DNA of 64,000 nucleotides from Flavobacterium arcticum. Lineage in GTDB: Bacteria > Bacteroidota > Bacteroidia > Flavobacteriales > Flavobacteriaceae. A model generated the notes under the pieces. That model did no database searches. It was not told where the DNA came from and was given only the letters and a program-made list of their open reading frames with translations. The DNA is taken from assembly GCF_003344925.1 (NCBI RefSeq), contig NZ_CP031188.1, positions 62,001 through 126,000 on the forward strand. The letters are read 5' to 3'. The translations under genes and the position numbers were made by a program. Shown here one piece after another: positions 35,601-44,451 of this stretch (positions are counted from its first letter, which is position 1; each line of letters begins with the position of its first letter).

Positions 35601-37261
35601 CTCGTTGCATAGGCTCTTGCATAATACTGTGTGCTTGATGATAACCCTGTAACCGAAACAGTATAGGTACCCGAACCGCCTGCTACTGCTGTATAGTTAG
35701 TAACACCAGAACCGTCTATTACTGGGCTAGATGATGTGCCTATTACTACACCACGTGCCGTTACTGTAGCACAACCTTCATCTGTTACATCTCCGCCTAG
35801 TGTAGCTGAAGCCGTAGCAACATCAGAAGCTGTACTTGTAGCTACTGTTGCGCCTGTGTTTACACCCGTACCCGATACAGCAACATTTGTAGTAGCACTT
35901 GTACCACCACCTGTTATTGTAATATTATCGTTATACGATTGTACCACTGTTGGTGTAAAGCGTACAAAAACTTCTTCTAGCAGCTCACCTGCACCATCGG
36001 CAGTATAAGTAAGTGTTGTGGTATATGTACCATCTGTTGTGGTAGATAGTGTATATCCTGTAGGAGCCGTTACCACAACATTAGCTGTAGTAAGATTTTC
36101 TCCATATAAACCGAAAGAACTTGTTGTTGCTGTTGTATTAATACATATATCGCCAAAAGCTGTAAGCGCATCTGCCGATGTAGTTGGTGCTGTATTAGGT
36201 AGTGTTTCTATTTCGGCACCATCTGCGCTTTCTGTGGTTTCTACATTAGCACCATTTCTTGCTTTTGTATAAAAAGCATATTCTGTTTCAGCGGTAAGTC
36301 CATTTACTGTTATTGCGCTCCACTCTGTAGCGGTATGCCAAACTGCTGTAGCACCTAGTGTACCGTCAGACTGAACATAAACATCATTCCATAACTCATA
36401 TATTGCATACTGTGTAGTGGCAGGGTTACCATCTGCTGCTCCTATAGTTATATCGGCAGTAGTAACACTCACGTTACTTGCTACTGGTGTAGTAGGCACT
36501 GCTGCCAATGTCCAGAAGGCAACATCGTCGCCTAGCTCTGTACCGGCTACGGCTCTATAATGGTATTGTGTATTTACATCTAGAGAAACAATCGCTTCAA
36601 AAGCAGCATCTCCTGTTACTGTAGCAGGATCTCCCGCCTCTGTACTGCCATAACTTGTTGTAGTACCATACTCAAACGATACTGCTGTAGCATCTCCATT
36701 AGTTATACTACCATTTAATATTGCCAAATCTGTATCTACATCGCTAACAGCTTCTGTTGTTACTGATGGACCAGCAGGTGCTCCTGCTGTCCATGATATA
36801 TCATCAATAATAGTTCTATTCCCACCACTATTCACTAATTTAATTGTAACATCCCCTGTTATATTTACATCTACACTAAAAGTGGTAGCAATGGTATTTG
36901 ATACTGTTATATTACTACCATATTGCACATTATTTACATATACCTTAAGCGTAGAATTTCCACTAAACACACGAGCATATTTGAAACTTAATGTTCCTAT
37001 ACCTCCTATTGTTGTAGTATTTGTTAATATACTAGTACGAAGGGCTATGGCTTTACCATTAAGGCTTTGATCTGTTCTGGCATCATTAGCAGTCCAACCT
37101 ATTCCATCGTCTCCAGTCCAAGTTCTTGTAGAATAACTGCCAGAACTAGATCCTAGATTAGAAAAAGATTCTGACCCTTGCCCCCAAGACATTACCCCCA
37201 TAAGCAAGAATGCCGTGGTAAGGAGGATTTTTGTTACGTGTAATTGTAGATTTTTTAGCAT
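32675..37261 (-). CDS. T9SS cargo paralogue 2: 1528-residue multidomain surface protein
   Basis: A signal peptide (ILLTTAFLLMGVMSWGQ) is followed by several immunoglobulin- or fibronectin-like segments and a choice-of-anchor-J-like domain (LPFSEDFEDATFPANCW to DDGDNWYIDDISI, about 585-755). Next comes a fibronectin III domain that is split by a lamin-tail-like insertion (about 781-935: LIISEYVEG, then KAIEIYNGTG, up to DLGSHTSEGG). The C-terminal module (DNA 32675-34287) and the type C-like sorting signal are shared with the neighbouring genes and most similar to paralogue 1. It has its own promoter (37310-37340) and terminator. Confidence 0.85.
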   Translation of the reverse strand: MLKNLQLHVTKILLTTAFLLMGVMSWGQGSESFSNLGSSSGSYSTRTWTGDDGIGWTANDARTDQSLNGKAIALRTSILTNTTTIGGIGTLSFKYARVFSGNSTLKVYVNNVQYGSNITVSNTIATTFSVDVNITGDVTIKLVNSGGNRTIIDDISWTAGAPAGPSVTTEAVSDVDTDLAILNGSITNGDATAVSFEYGTTTSYGSTEAGDPATVTGDAAFEAIVSLDVNTQYHYRAVAGTELGDDVAFWTLAAVPTTPVASNVSVTTADITIGAADGNPATTQYAIYELWNDVYVQSDGTLGATAVWHTATEWSAITVNGLTAETEYAFYTKARNGANVETTESADGAEIETLPNTAPTTSADALTAFGDICINTTATTSSFGLYGENLTTANVVVTAPTGYTLSTTTDGTYTTTLTYTADGAGELLEEVFVRFTPTVVQSYNDNITITGGGTSATTNVAVSGTGVNTGATVATSTASDVATASATLGGDVTDEGCATVTARGVVIGTSSSPVIDGSGVTNYTAVAGGSGTYTVSVTGLSSSTQYYARAYATSAGGTVYGNDVTFTTLCGEFTLPFSEDFEDATFPANCWSTFRGTNNLGTSEDWKRITSDTYNGSEGTAYVQYENVSGGLAEDWLVTPGIVLPETGGTIELKFQESQDYSSDYDGEYYIKIATSNPTDHNSYTTVINYGESDFSNSYSERTVDLTAYEGQTVYVAFVMQQDDGDNWYIDDISITEVAPPLYAPVATAATSITTTGFTANWNAVDDATSYRLDVTTQTEGTDLSDLIISEYVEGDNPGNNKAIEIYNGTGSSVDLSQYAISRGNDTKYLLSGTLANGATYVVASNGASAATLAAADVLLPYSSANTAVYFTGSEDVNLYKNFILIDKVGAGNEDVTLRRKATVMGPSTSYSNSEWDSYPVDNVDDLGSHTSEGGTTTSFVTGYEDLNVGDVTSYEVTGLEDDTDYKYVVRAVSVSETSANSNEIEVTTAVENVWNGDAWTAGSAPAIIDAAIIEGAYNTAEDGTFTAATLIINEGGSLVIASGDNITITGAVVNNIDASAFIVENNANLIQVNNVENTGDIQVQKNSSALYRLDYSLWSAPVTGQNLLAFSPQTLTNRFYDYDESTDLLTAVTPGSNNFQPGYGYLIRMPNNHVSFVNEETAGETWTGTFEGTPNNGTVTVPMESAFNGYNLVGNPYPSPVNIAAFYAANSGTLELGSALYFWRKRNNPDATTYASITLAAYIANSAAGGDTGSGTFTGISDEWVINQGQGFFVKATGGSLVFNNAMRMPVNNNQFFRTTEEAQQQSSRLWLNLVTEGKFSQTAIVYNPNTTLDLDYGWDGKSIIGDGPVTIYTMAQDITLAIQARPEFDTEDQVALGIYVETAGNYTISLDHVDGLFTEGQDVYLKDNVAGQTINLKAADYTFSTEAGQFNERFEIIYTIQALDSNDFAITPNEVVVYQTNSDININAGILDITAVSVYDMRGRTLYSNNDVNASELIVSNLESAQQVLIVNITTNKGIVTKKIVR

Positions 37262-37309
37262 CTAAAATAAATTAAATTATGACTAATTGTACGATATTTA
37301 TTCAATGTG

Positions 37310-37340
37310 CAAATATATTCATAATATTAATACCTACAAA
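37310..37340 (-). promoter_or_regulatory. Promoter of cargo paralogue 2
   Basis: On the minus strand TTTG (37337-37340), then exactly 19 nt, then TATATTTG (37310-37317): a perfect flavobacterial promoter about 50 nt before the ATG at 37261. The rest of the 446-base gap 37262-37707 is AT-rich and shows only the terminator at 37643-37670. Confidence 0.8.
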
Positions 37341-37642
37341 TTAAATTCTTTACCTATTCATCACATTATCATTAACTTAATGTTAAGCCGTTTAACATTA
37401 ACCTAACAAATAATTAATATTTAAGTAATATAAAATTAATAAAAAACCACCTTTAAGGATGCTAATTGTTTAATTATCAATTGATTATATATACTATTTT
37501 TGTTTACACTACAATTATATAAGCGTTACAAAAAAAGCTTCTTGTTTATGTAGAAAAAGAGAGGCTACTACACCATGCCTTTACATTTATTTAAACCACT
37601 CTATTTAAACCCCTTAACACTCATAATCTTTTATAACATAAT

Positions 37643-37670
37643 AAAGCCTATACTATTAGGTATAGGCTTT
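37643..37670 (-). terminator. Terminator of cargo paralogue 3
   Basis: AAAGCCTATAC (37643-37653) pairs with GTATAGGCTTT (37660-37670) around TATTAG. The tail on the minus strand is AT-rich but has no long T-run, so it is less certain. Confidence 0.65.
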
Positions 37671-37707
37671 ACTGTGGTAATAACTATTTTTTTAGAGTAT
37701 CTCTATT

Positions 37708-40700
37708 TTACAGTACTACTTTTTTGGTCACCACACCTTTTGCAGTAGTAATATGTAGTAGCACTACTTGTTGCTGCACATTACAGTCTGTAATGGTAGT
37801 TACTGTAGCATTTATACTAGGCTTGGTATAAATAAGCCTTCCTCTAAGGTCGTGTATAGTAACTTGATCTATATCGAGGTTGCCAGCATCTATAGTTATG
37901 GTTCCTTCTTTTTGGTAAACTACTACGTCATTAGGCGTTATAGTAAAATTATTACCATCTAAGGCTTGTATGGTATAAATAATCTCGAAACGATTCGTAA
38001 ACTGCCCTGTTTCGGTAGTAAAGGTATAATCTGCTTCTTTAAGGTTTATTGTTTGATTTGTTACATTGTCTTTTAAGTAAATATCTTGACCATACAGAAA
38101 AACACCATCAAAATGGTCTAGACTTATAGTATAGCTGCCAGGAGTAGTCACTTTATACCCTATAACAACCATATCTTCGACCTCAAACTCTGGACGTGTT
38201 TGTATAGCTAACTCCATATCCTCTGCAATAGAATATAATGCTACAGGACCATCATCTATAAGTGCTTTACCATCCCAGCCATAATCTATACCTATTGTAC
38301 CTTGACCAGTATAAGCTATTGCTGCTTGCTTAAATTCGTTTTGGCTTCCTGTAATATTTAACCATAGTCGCGATAGTCTATATATTTCTTGCTGCTCTTC
38401 TGCTTGTCTAAAAAACTGTCCGTTATTTACTGCTCGTCTCATGCTATTTTCAAATACAAGTGTACCACCGCTACTGGCTTGCACAAAGAAACCTTGACCA
38501 GTGTTAATAACCCAACTTGAAGGGGCACCCACAAAGGTTTCTGATCCTGTATCGCCTCCTGCAGCCGCATTAGCAGTATATGCCGCCTTGGTTATTGTAG
38601 CATAAGAACTCACACTATAATCATTTCTTTTTCTCCAAAAATATAATGATGAACCTGGGTCGATAACGCTAACATTTCCATCAAAAAAATCGTGGATATT
38701 TATGGCTGATGAATATGGGTTACCTACAAGGTTATATCCATTAAAAACTGATGCTACAGGTACAGTTACAGTACCATTATTTGGTACACCTTCAAATGTA
38801 CCTGTCCACGCTACCCCTGGCGTTTCATCATCTACATACGCAGGATGATTGTTTGCAACACGTATAAGATAACCATGCCCTACTGTAAAATCAGTTATTT
38901 CAGGTGATATTGCATTATATAAATCTGTAGTTTCATTATATTCATAAAAACGATTAGACAATGTTGATGGAGAAAAATCTTTTAAGTTTTGCCCAGCAAC
39001 AGGCGAAGACCATATTGTATAATCTAACCTATATATTAATGAGGTATTTTTTTGTACTTGTATTGCACCTGAGTTAACCGCATTTGTAATTTGAACCAAG
39101 TTAGCATTATTTTCTACCAAAAAGTTTCCGCTTACAACAGTAACAGCTCCATTTAAAGTTATATTATAACCGGACGGTATAACAACCTCTGCATTATTAT
39201 CAATATTAGCAGTACAACCAAAAAGGTTTGCTTCTTCGTTATAATCTCCTGTAAAGTATATAGTAGTATTTATGTCTGGCACACCATTACTCCATGTAGC
39301 ACCATTCCATGTTGTTTCTTTTATTGATAATGCTACTGCATCAGTAACTACATCTGAATATGTATGATTTCCTACATTTGCTCTAAAATAAGTTGTCTCA
39401 TTTATAACACCTATAGTTGCACTATCTAATGTACTACTTGTAACAGCTATTGTTGTAAATGTTGTAAAAGTAGGATCTGTAGAGCGCTCCCATGACAACA
39501 CATTTCCTGTAAACCCCGTTAAAACCAAATCAGGCGGTAGTGTACCCTCGCATACATCTTGTGCTCCTGTTATTGTACCTGCTACTGGCATTGGCTCGAC
39601 TACAATTTGTGCAGGAACAGTTTTAGTTGCTCCAAATTTGTCTGTTGCTGTTACTAAAAAATTATATGTTCCTGCTACGGCTGTAGAAGGTGATATTTCA
39701 TCTCCTGTGGCTGTACCATCTCCTGACCACGAATAAGTATAAGGACCATTACAACCTGTAGCTTCTGCTGTAAGTGTTGCATCATCATCAATAGCATAGC
39801 TTCCTTCTCCTGTAACATCTACATCAAAATCACCTTTTACTACACTAAATAGGTTTAAATTCTGTCCTACAGATACATCTACCAATGTAGATAGTCTAAC
39901 AGTAATTCTATCGACAATACCTGGAGTTATACTTACAGATACAGGAGTATTAGTAGATAATAAACCTAAAACATCTACAGAGAGTAATGAAACAAGACTG
40001 TATGATGCTACTTGAGATGTTCCGTTGTATGCTATGATTTGAATATTATTCAAAACCCCTACCTCTAGTAATGCAGGCGGTACGAGAAATTTAATTTGAT
40101 ACTCATCATCAACTGCCGATGCCCCTTCAAAATATACTGTTTGAGATACTGACGCGGCAACACCTAATATACCAATATCTAGTTCAGAGTAATTAGTAAT
40201 ATTAGCATCTATAAGGAATTCAGGATTAGTCACTGCTGTTCCACCAAGATTAAGTAAACCTACTGTTAACCCTGTACTATTATATGACGTATAATTAGCA
40301 ACGCCACAATCTGCACTACCTGTAATATAAAATGCGTCATACACATTAAGGTCTTTTTGTGTATCTACCCCCACAAGAGATCCTAATGAATTTGTAATAC
40401 GTATTCTATTATAGGAACTTTGCGGTGTTATCTTTAAAAAATAATCTCCAGAATCGTCTATAACAACCCTAAGTTCTGAGCTTGAAAAATCTGACACAAC
40501 CCAACTATCTTTTGTAAATATAGTTGTATCATCATTTTTAACCTCTACAGAGATACGCTGATTACCCGACAAAACCCCGCCTGCTATATCAGAAAGTAAT
40601 TCTCCTAGACTACCACCTAATAAATAAGAAAGTATATCATCTTCCATATCTATTTTAACATAAGACGTAGTGTTTGCTGTAAGTGTTGAAGCAAACTCAA

Positions 40701-40950
40701 GCTCTATATAACCCGAATAAGCTCCTGCTCCACCTGCAATACCAGAATTAGCTCGTACAGTAGCTGCCGTAGAAAGATTTTCATCTACAGCTTGGGCAAC
40801 ATTATCTACATACGAATCATTAGGAGGGTTAGGGTCTGATGCAAAAGACGAAACCGACTCTGCATAAACTTTAACTTGCGAAAAAGCAGCAAGAATGGGA
40901 AAGAAACAGCATATACATAGTAATGCTAATTTAAGTTGACCTTGTTTCAT
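37708..40950 (-). CDS. T9SS cargo paralogue 3: secreted protein with PKD-like domain and type C sorting module
   Basis: This 1080-residue protein has a signal peptide (LALLCICCFFPILAAFSQ). The first 380 residues are a beta-rich region with hydrophobic loops that I do not recognise. A PKD-like domain follows at about 385-455 (CNGPYTYSWSGDGTATGD). The C-terminal module (DNA 37708-39315) is the one shared with its neighbours: RLDYTIWSSPVAGQN, then YNLVGNPYSSAINI, LYFWRKRN, then WVINTGQGFF and QFFR. The last part is 98 percent identical in DNA over 236 bases to that of paralogue 4. The ending (VTIHDLRGRLIYTK, then GVVTKKVVL) is a T9SS sorting signal. Confidence 0.83.
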   Translation of the reverse strand: MKQGQLKLALLCICCFFPILAAFSQVKVYAESVSSFASDPNPPNDSYVDNVAQAVDENLSTAATVRANSGIAGGAGAYSGYIELEFASTLTANTTSYVKIDMEDDILSYLLGGSLGELLSDIAGGVLSGNQRISVEVKNDDTTIFTKDSWVVSDFSSSELRVVIDDSGDYFLKITPQSSYNRIRITNSLGSLVGVDTQKDLNVYDAFYITGSADCGVANYTSYNSTGLTVGLLNLGGTAVTNPEFLIDANITNYSELDIGILGVAASVSQTVYFEGASAVDDEYQIKFLVPPALLEVGVLNNIQIIAYNGTSQVASYSLVSLLSVDVLGLLSTNTPVSVSITPGIVDRITVRLSTLVDVSVGQNLNLFSVVKGDFDVDVTGEGSYAIDDDATLTAEATGCNGPYTYSWSGDGTATGDEISPSTAVAGTYNFLVTATDKFGATKTVPAQIVVEPMPVAGTITGAQDVCEGTLPPDLVLTGFTGNVLSWERSTDPTFTTFTTIAVTSSTLDSATIGVINETTYFRANVGNHTYSDVVTDAVALSIKETTWNGATWSNGVPDINTTIYFTGDYNEEANLFGCTANIDNNAEVVIPSGYNITLNGAVTVVSGNFLVENNANLVQITNAVNSGAIQVQKNTSLIYRLDYTIWSSPVAGQNLKDFSPSTLSNRFYEYNETTDLYNAISPEITDFTVGHGYLIRVANNHPAYVDDETPGVAWTGTFEGVPNNGTVTVPVASVFNGYNLVGNPYSSAINIHDFFDGNVSVIDPGSSLYFWRKRNDYSVSSYATITKAAYTANAAAGGDTGSETFVGAPSSWVINTGQGFFVQASSGGTLVFENSMRRAVNNGQFFRQAEEQQEIYRLSRLWLNITGSQNEFKQAAIAYTGQGTIGIDYGWDGKALIDDGPVALYSIAEDMELAIQTRPEFEVEDMVVIGYKVTTPGSYTISLDHFDGVFLYGQDIYLKDNVTNQTINLKEADYTFTTETGQFTNRFEIIYTIQALDGNNFTITPNDVVVYQKEGTITIDAGNLDIDQVTIHDLRGRLIYTKPSINATVTTITDCNVQQQVVLLHITTAKGVVTKKVVL

Positions 40951-41129
40951 AGTGAAAAAATTTAGTAATTAATATTAATAATCGTGTTAGATGGATTTGA
41001 AATTCAATTTTTAACTCACAAATAGCTAAAACATTGATAATCAGATATAAATATACGAAATATAAAATCAACATCAAAAATAAACCACTAAAAACCAGAA
41101 CGTTACAGCTCACACATTTTCAACACTGC

Positions 41130-41171
41130 CCAAAAAAACAGCCCTTACGTACCGTAAGGGCTGTTTTTTTT
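41130..41171. terminator. Terminator of cargo paralogue 4
   Basis: CAGCCCTTACG (41139-41149) pairs with CGTAAGGGCTG (41153-41163) around TAC, flanked by A-runs and T-runs. Confidence 0.92.
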
Positions 41172-41198
41172 ATTATTTTTTACAACTAAAAATTGTCT

Positions 41199-43658
41199 TT
41201 AGAGAATTATCTTTTTAAATATTTTTCCTTTATCGGTGATAATATTGATAATTAAAAGTTGTTGCTGCAATTGAATATTAGATATCACAATAGTACTATC
41301 TTGTATATCTTTTTTTGTATAAATAAGACTACCTCTTGCATCATAGATTGTTACATCTTTTAATTCTAAATTACCAGCATCTATAGTTACAACCCCTTCT
41401 TTTTGGTAAACTACTACGTCATTAGGCGTTATAGTAAAATTATTACCATCTAAGGCTTGTATGGTATAAATAATCTCGAAACGATTAGTAAACTGCCCTG
41501 TTTCGGTAGTAAAGGTATAATCTGCTTCTTTAAGGTTTATTGTTTGATTTGCTACATTGTCTTTTAAGTAAATATCTTGACCTTGCAGGAAAACACCATC
41601 AAAATGGTCTAGACTTATAGTATAGCTGCCAGAGATACTTGTGCCATAAGCTATAGGCACTACATCGTTTACTTCAAACTGAGGTCTTGCTTGTATACCA
41701 AGTGGTACATCTTCTACAACCGAATATAGCGCTACAACGCCATCGTGAATAAATGCCTTACCATCCCATCCGTAATCTAACCCTAATGTAGTTTGATTAC
41801 TATAAGTTATAGCCATTTGTTTAAATACACCTTCATCTCCTGTAATATTAAGCCATAATCTAGAAGTTAACGACTCCTCTTGCTGATCCTGTGTAGTTCT
41901 AAAAAATTGCCCATTATTAACCCCTACACGCATATCATTATTAAACTCAATACTATTACCCGTTACTTGCACAAAAAATCCTTGTCCAGGATTTATTACC
42001 CAGTTAGAAGAATCGCCTATAAAAGTACTAGACCCTGTATCGCCACCCGAAGCAGCATTCATAGTATAAGCAGACTTGGTTACTAGTGCATATGTAGTAG
42101 CATTAGGATCGTTTCGTTTCCTCCAAAAATAAAGTGCCGAAGCCCCGTTTATAACACCTGTATTAGCATCATAAAAATCATGGATATTAATTGCCGAAGG
42201 GTAAGGATTACCTACTAAATTATAACCATTAAGCGAGTTGGTCGTCGCCACAGTTATATCGCCATTATTAGGTGTTCCTGTAAATGTACCTGTCCATATT
42301 GTACCCGGGCTTTCTTCATTTACATAAGCAGGATGATTATTAGGTGTTCTAATAAGGTAACCTGCCCCTGGTATAAAATTATTTTCACTTGGTACTATAG
42401 CAGAGTAAAGATCTGCAGCTTCGTCATAATCATAAAAACGATTAGATAATGTTGAAGGAGAAAATTCTTGTAAATTTTGCCCCACAACAGGTGACGACCA
42501 TAATGTATAATCTAATCTATATAAAGGAGATGAATTTTTCTCTACAATAACATCGCCACTATTTACCACATCGTTAATCTGTATCAAGTTAGCATTATCT
42601 TCTATCATGAATACCGCATCTGATGCCACTGAAACTGCATTAGTAACAGTAAGATTACCTCCGCTATTTATAACTAAATTACCTCCTGAAAGCAAAGTAA
42701 GACTCTCTACCTCAACAGCATCTCCCGAAGCTATTATAGGTGTAATACTCTGACCGTCTATTGTCACAGCATCTGTAATTACAGGAACACCACCACACCA
42801 GTTAAGCTCATTATTCCAATCGTCATCTACCGCACCTGTCCAAGAATTAGGATTTATAGTCACAGTATGTATTGAGGAATATTCCTCTGAACATTCATTA
42901 CTTTGTACCACTACTCTATAATAGGTAGTAGTTGCTACATTACTTAAACTAAGTGATGTTGTTGTATTCTCTATCTCGGTAACTAATGAACTAAAATCAG
43001 AGACAGATGAGGATTCCCATCGTATAACGTTGCCTGTATGCTCTAAAAGGTTTAGTAAACCACTATTTACAGTACTACAAAACTCATTATCTCCTGATAT
43101 TGATCCACCAACGGTTGTTGGTGTTATAGTAAAAGTAGCTTTGTAATTACTACCGTTATTACCTGCATAAACAGTTCCTCCTTCACATGTTACAGTAGCA
43201 TCTGAATACACCTCCATCGTGTAATTACCCGCATCGAGACCATTAAGCACATCTGTACTATAAGCAACACTCTCCCATGTTTGGTTTTGCCCTCCACAAC
43301 CATTATCATATCCACTACTATAATTAAGAGTATTACTCACATAACTACCTGATGGGCTACCTGTAGGGTATACTCTATAATAAATACGAGTACTTGTTAA
43401 ATCGCAACCGCCACACTTGTATATTTTATGTTCGCCTCCTTTAAATATAAGACCGTTAGTATTCCCTTGACAAAAAGTACCTAGGAATTGCCCATCGAAA
43501 TCATAATTTCCAGTATCTGCATTAAGATCATAATACAAATCAGCATTACCATTCACTCCAAAAACTATATATGTTTCGTAAAGTCCTGCACTCTGCGCAA
43601 ATATTTGTGAACAGAACGCACTTATAAATACGAAAAATAAAAATAATTTGATTCTCAT
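41199..43658 (-). CDS. T9SS cargo paralogue 4: secreted protein with type C sorting module
   Basis: The start chosen is ATG 43658 (MRIKLFLFFVFISAFCSQ), which gives a clean signal peptide and 819 residues; the frame is open further upstream to 43736, but those residues are not signal-like. The N-terminal 260 residues are Cys- and Tyr-rich beta structure (YKCGGCDLTSTRIYYRVY) that I do not recognise. The shared C-terminal module (DNA 41199-42848) follows, with RLDYTLWSSPVVGQN, YNLVGNPYPSAINI and LYFWRKRNDP. The sorting signal ends the protein (VTIYDARGSLIYTKK and GKIFKKIIL). It forms a close pair with paralogue 3. Confidence 0.83.
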   Translation of the reverse strand: MRIKLFLFFVFISAFCSQIFAQSAGLYETYIVFGVNGNADLYYDLNADTGNYDFDGQFLGTFCQGNTNGLIFKGGEHKIYKCGGCDLTSTRIYYRVYPTGSPSGSYVSNTLNYSSGYDNGCGGQNQTWESVAYSTDVLNGLDAGNYTMEVYSDATVTCEGGTVYAGNNGSNYKATFTITPTTVGGSISGDNEFCSTVNSGLLNLLEHTGNVIRWESSSVSDFSSLVTEIENTTTSLSLSNVATTTYYRVVVQSNECSEEYSSIHTVTINPNSWTGAVDDDWNNELNWCGGVPVITDAVTIDGQSITPIIASGDAVEVESLTLLSGGNLVINSGGNLTVTNAVSVASDAVFMIEDNANLIQINDVVNSGDVIVEKNSSPLYRLDYTLWSSPVVGQNLQEFSPSTLSNRFYDYDEAADLYSAIVPSENNFIPGAGYLIRTPNNHPAYVNEESPGTIWTGTFTGTPNNGDITVATTNSLNGYNLVGNPYPSAINIHDFYDANTGVINGASALYFWRKRNDPNATTYALVTKSAYTMNAASGGDTGSSTFIGDSSNWVINPGQGFFVQVTGNSIEFNNDMRVGVNNGQFFRTTQDQQEESLTSRLWLNITGDEGVFKQMAITYSNQTTLGLDYGWDGKAFIHDGVVALYSVVEDVPLGIQARPQFEVNDVVPIAYGTSISGSYTISLDHFDGVFLQGQDIYLKDNVANQTINLKEADYTFTTETGQFTNRFEIIYTIQALDGNNFTITPNDVVVYQKEGVVTIDAGNLELKDVTIYDARGSLIYTKKDIQDSTIVISNIQLQQQLLIINIITDKGKIFKKIIL

Positions 43659-44007
43659 AAGTTTAATTCTTAAAATTTTAATTAAAAATAAACTATTTAA
43701 TTGTTTTGTTAATAACATAAAAATGAAAAACAACAACTATAACGTTTTCGTGTTGATAAATAATTATTTTTAAGCCTATATTTATCAGATATTCAGAGCT
43801 TCTAGTGCGGTTTTATCTTATTTAACATGAAGCCAAAAAATCATGCTTTTATGTATTTTTTAATTAAAAAAAGATGTAGTTAATCGATAAAATACATCGT
43901 TTTAAAGAAATCATAATATCCAACAAGTATTTTTCTAAATATTTTGCATTATCTTTACAATAAGAAAGAAGAAACCTACTAATAAATCAACAAACACACA
44001 ACCTAAC
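43659..44007. other. Intergenic gap without recognisable feature
   Basis: These 349 AT-rich bases separate divergent genes. They must hold both promoters, but I find no complete TTG-(17-23)-TAnnTTTG match on either strand; a weak TATCTTTA-like element lies near 43948. Confidence 0.5.
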
Positions 44008-44406
44008 ATGGATTTCATACCGGAATTCTCAATACTTGCTGTACTTTTAGGCATTATTGTAATCTACCTATTTACCGCATCAAAATATAAAAGAAAGAAA
44101 ACAAGACTTCTTGCAAAGTACCGTAGAGCAAGAAGTAGGTCTTTATATTATCAAGATAAGCTAAGTACTTATATACTTAAGAATGATGCTCAAAATGAAA
44201 TAATTATCCCAGGAATTACATACGGGCAATTACTAAAAGAGCTTCAAAAACATCATTCGGCCTATCTCTCTGAAAAAAGATATAAAAGGTTAAGACGTAA
44301 CCCAATACTTATAGGAAAAAACGAAAAAGTATTGCAAATGCAAGAACAGCGTTTAAAAGAAACAGAAGAGAAAATTTCAGTATTAAAAGAAAAATGCCCT
44401 GTTTAG
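44008..44406 (+). CDS. Hypothetical single-pass membrane protein with coiled coil
   Basis: This 132-residue protein has one N-terminal transmembrane helix (about 7-24, EFSILAVLLGIIVIYLFTA) followed by a very basic stretch (SKYKRKKTRLLAKYRRARSR) and a helical, charged remainder rich in Lys, Glu and Gln, probably a coiled coil. The positive residues after the helix place the bulk in the cytoplasm. I do not recognise the family. It stands alone, and its stop codon lies inside the loop of its own terminator hairpin. Confidence 0.6.
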   Translation: MDFIPEFSILAVLLGIIVIYLFTASKYKRKKTRLLAKYRRARSRSLYYQDKLSTYILKNDAQNEIIIPGITYGQLLKELQKHHSAYLSEKRYKRLRRNPILIGKNEKVLQMQEQRLKETEEKISVLKEKCPV

Positions 44407-44420
44407 AACAGGGCATTTAA
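44391..44420 (+). terminator. Terminator hairpin that contains the stop codon
   Basis: AAATGCCCTGTT (44392-44403) and AACAGGGCATTT (44407-44418) pair perfectly, and the three-base loop TAG is the stop codon of the upstream gene. So the last four sense codons lie in the stem. Confidence 0.8.
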
Positions 44421-44426
44421 TATATT

Positions 44427-44451
44427 ATTGAATTAATTATATTAATTCAAT
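44427..44451 (-). terminator. AT-rich hairpin at the 3' end of the lysozyme-like gene
   Basis: ATTGAATTAAT (44427-44437) pairs with ATTAATTCAAT (44441-44451) around TAT, overlapping the minus-strand stop codon. It is perfect but purely AT-rich, so termination is uncertain. Confidence 0.4.

Noticed and set aside
35736..36272. Two hydrophobic plus-strand frames within the 1528-residue cargo gene
   Set aside because: They are opposite-frame shadows of Val/Thr-rich coding sequence with no promoter or family pattern.
43658..43736. Upstream start for cargo paralogue 4 at 43736
   Set aside because: The extra 26 residues contain two hydrophobic runs and spoil the signal peptide that starts cleanly at 43658.
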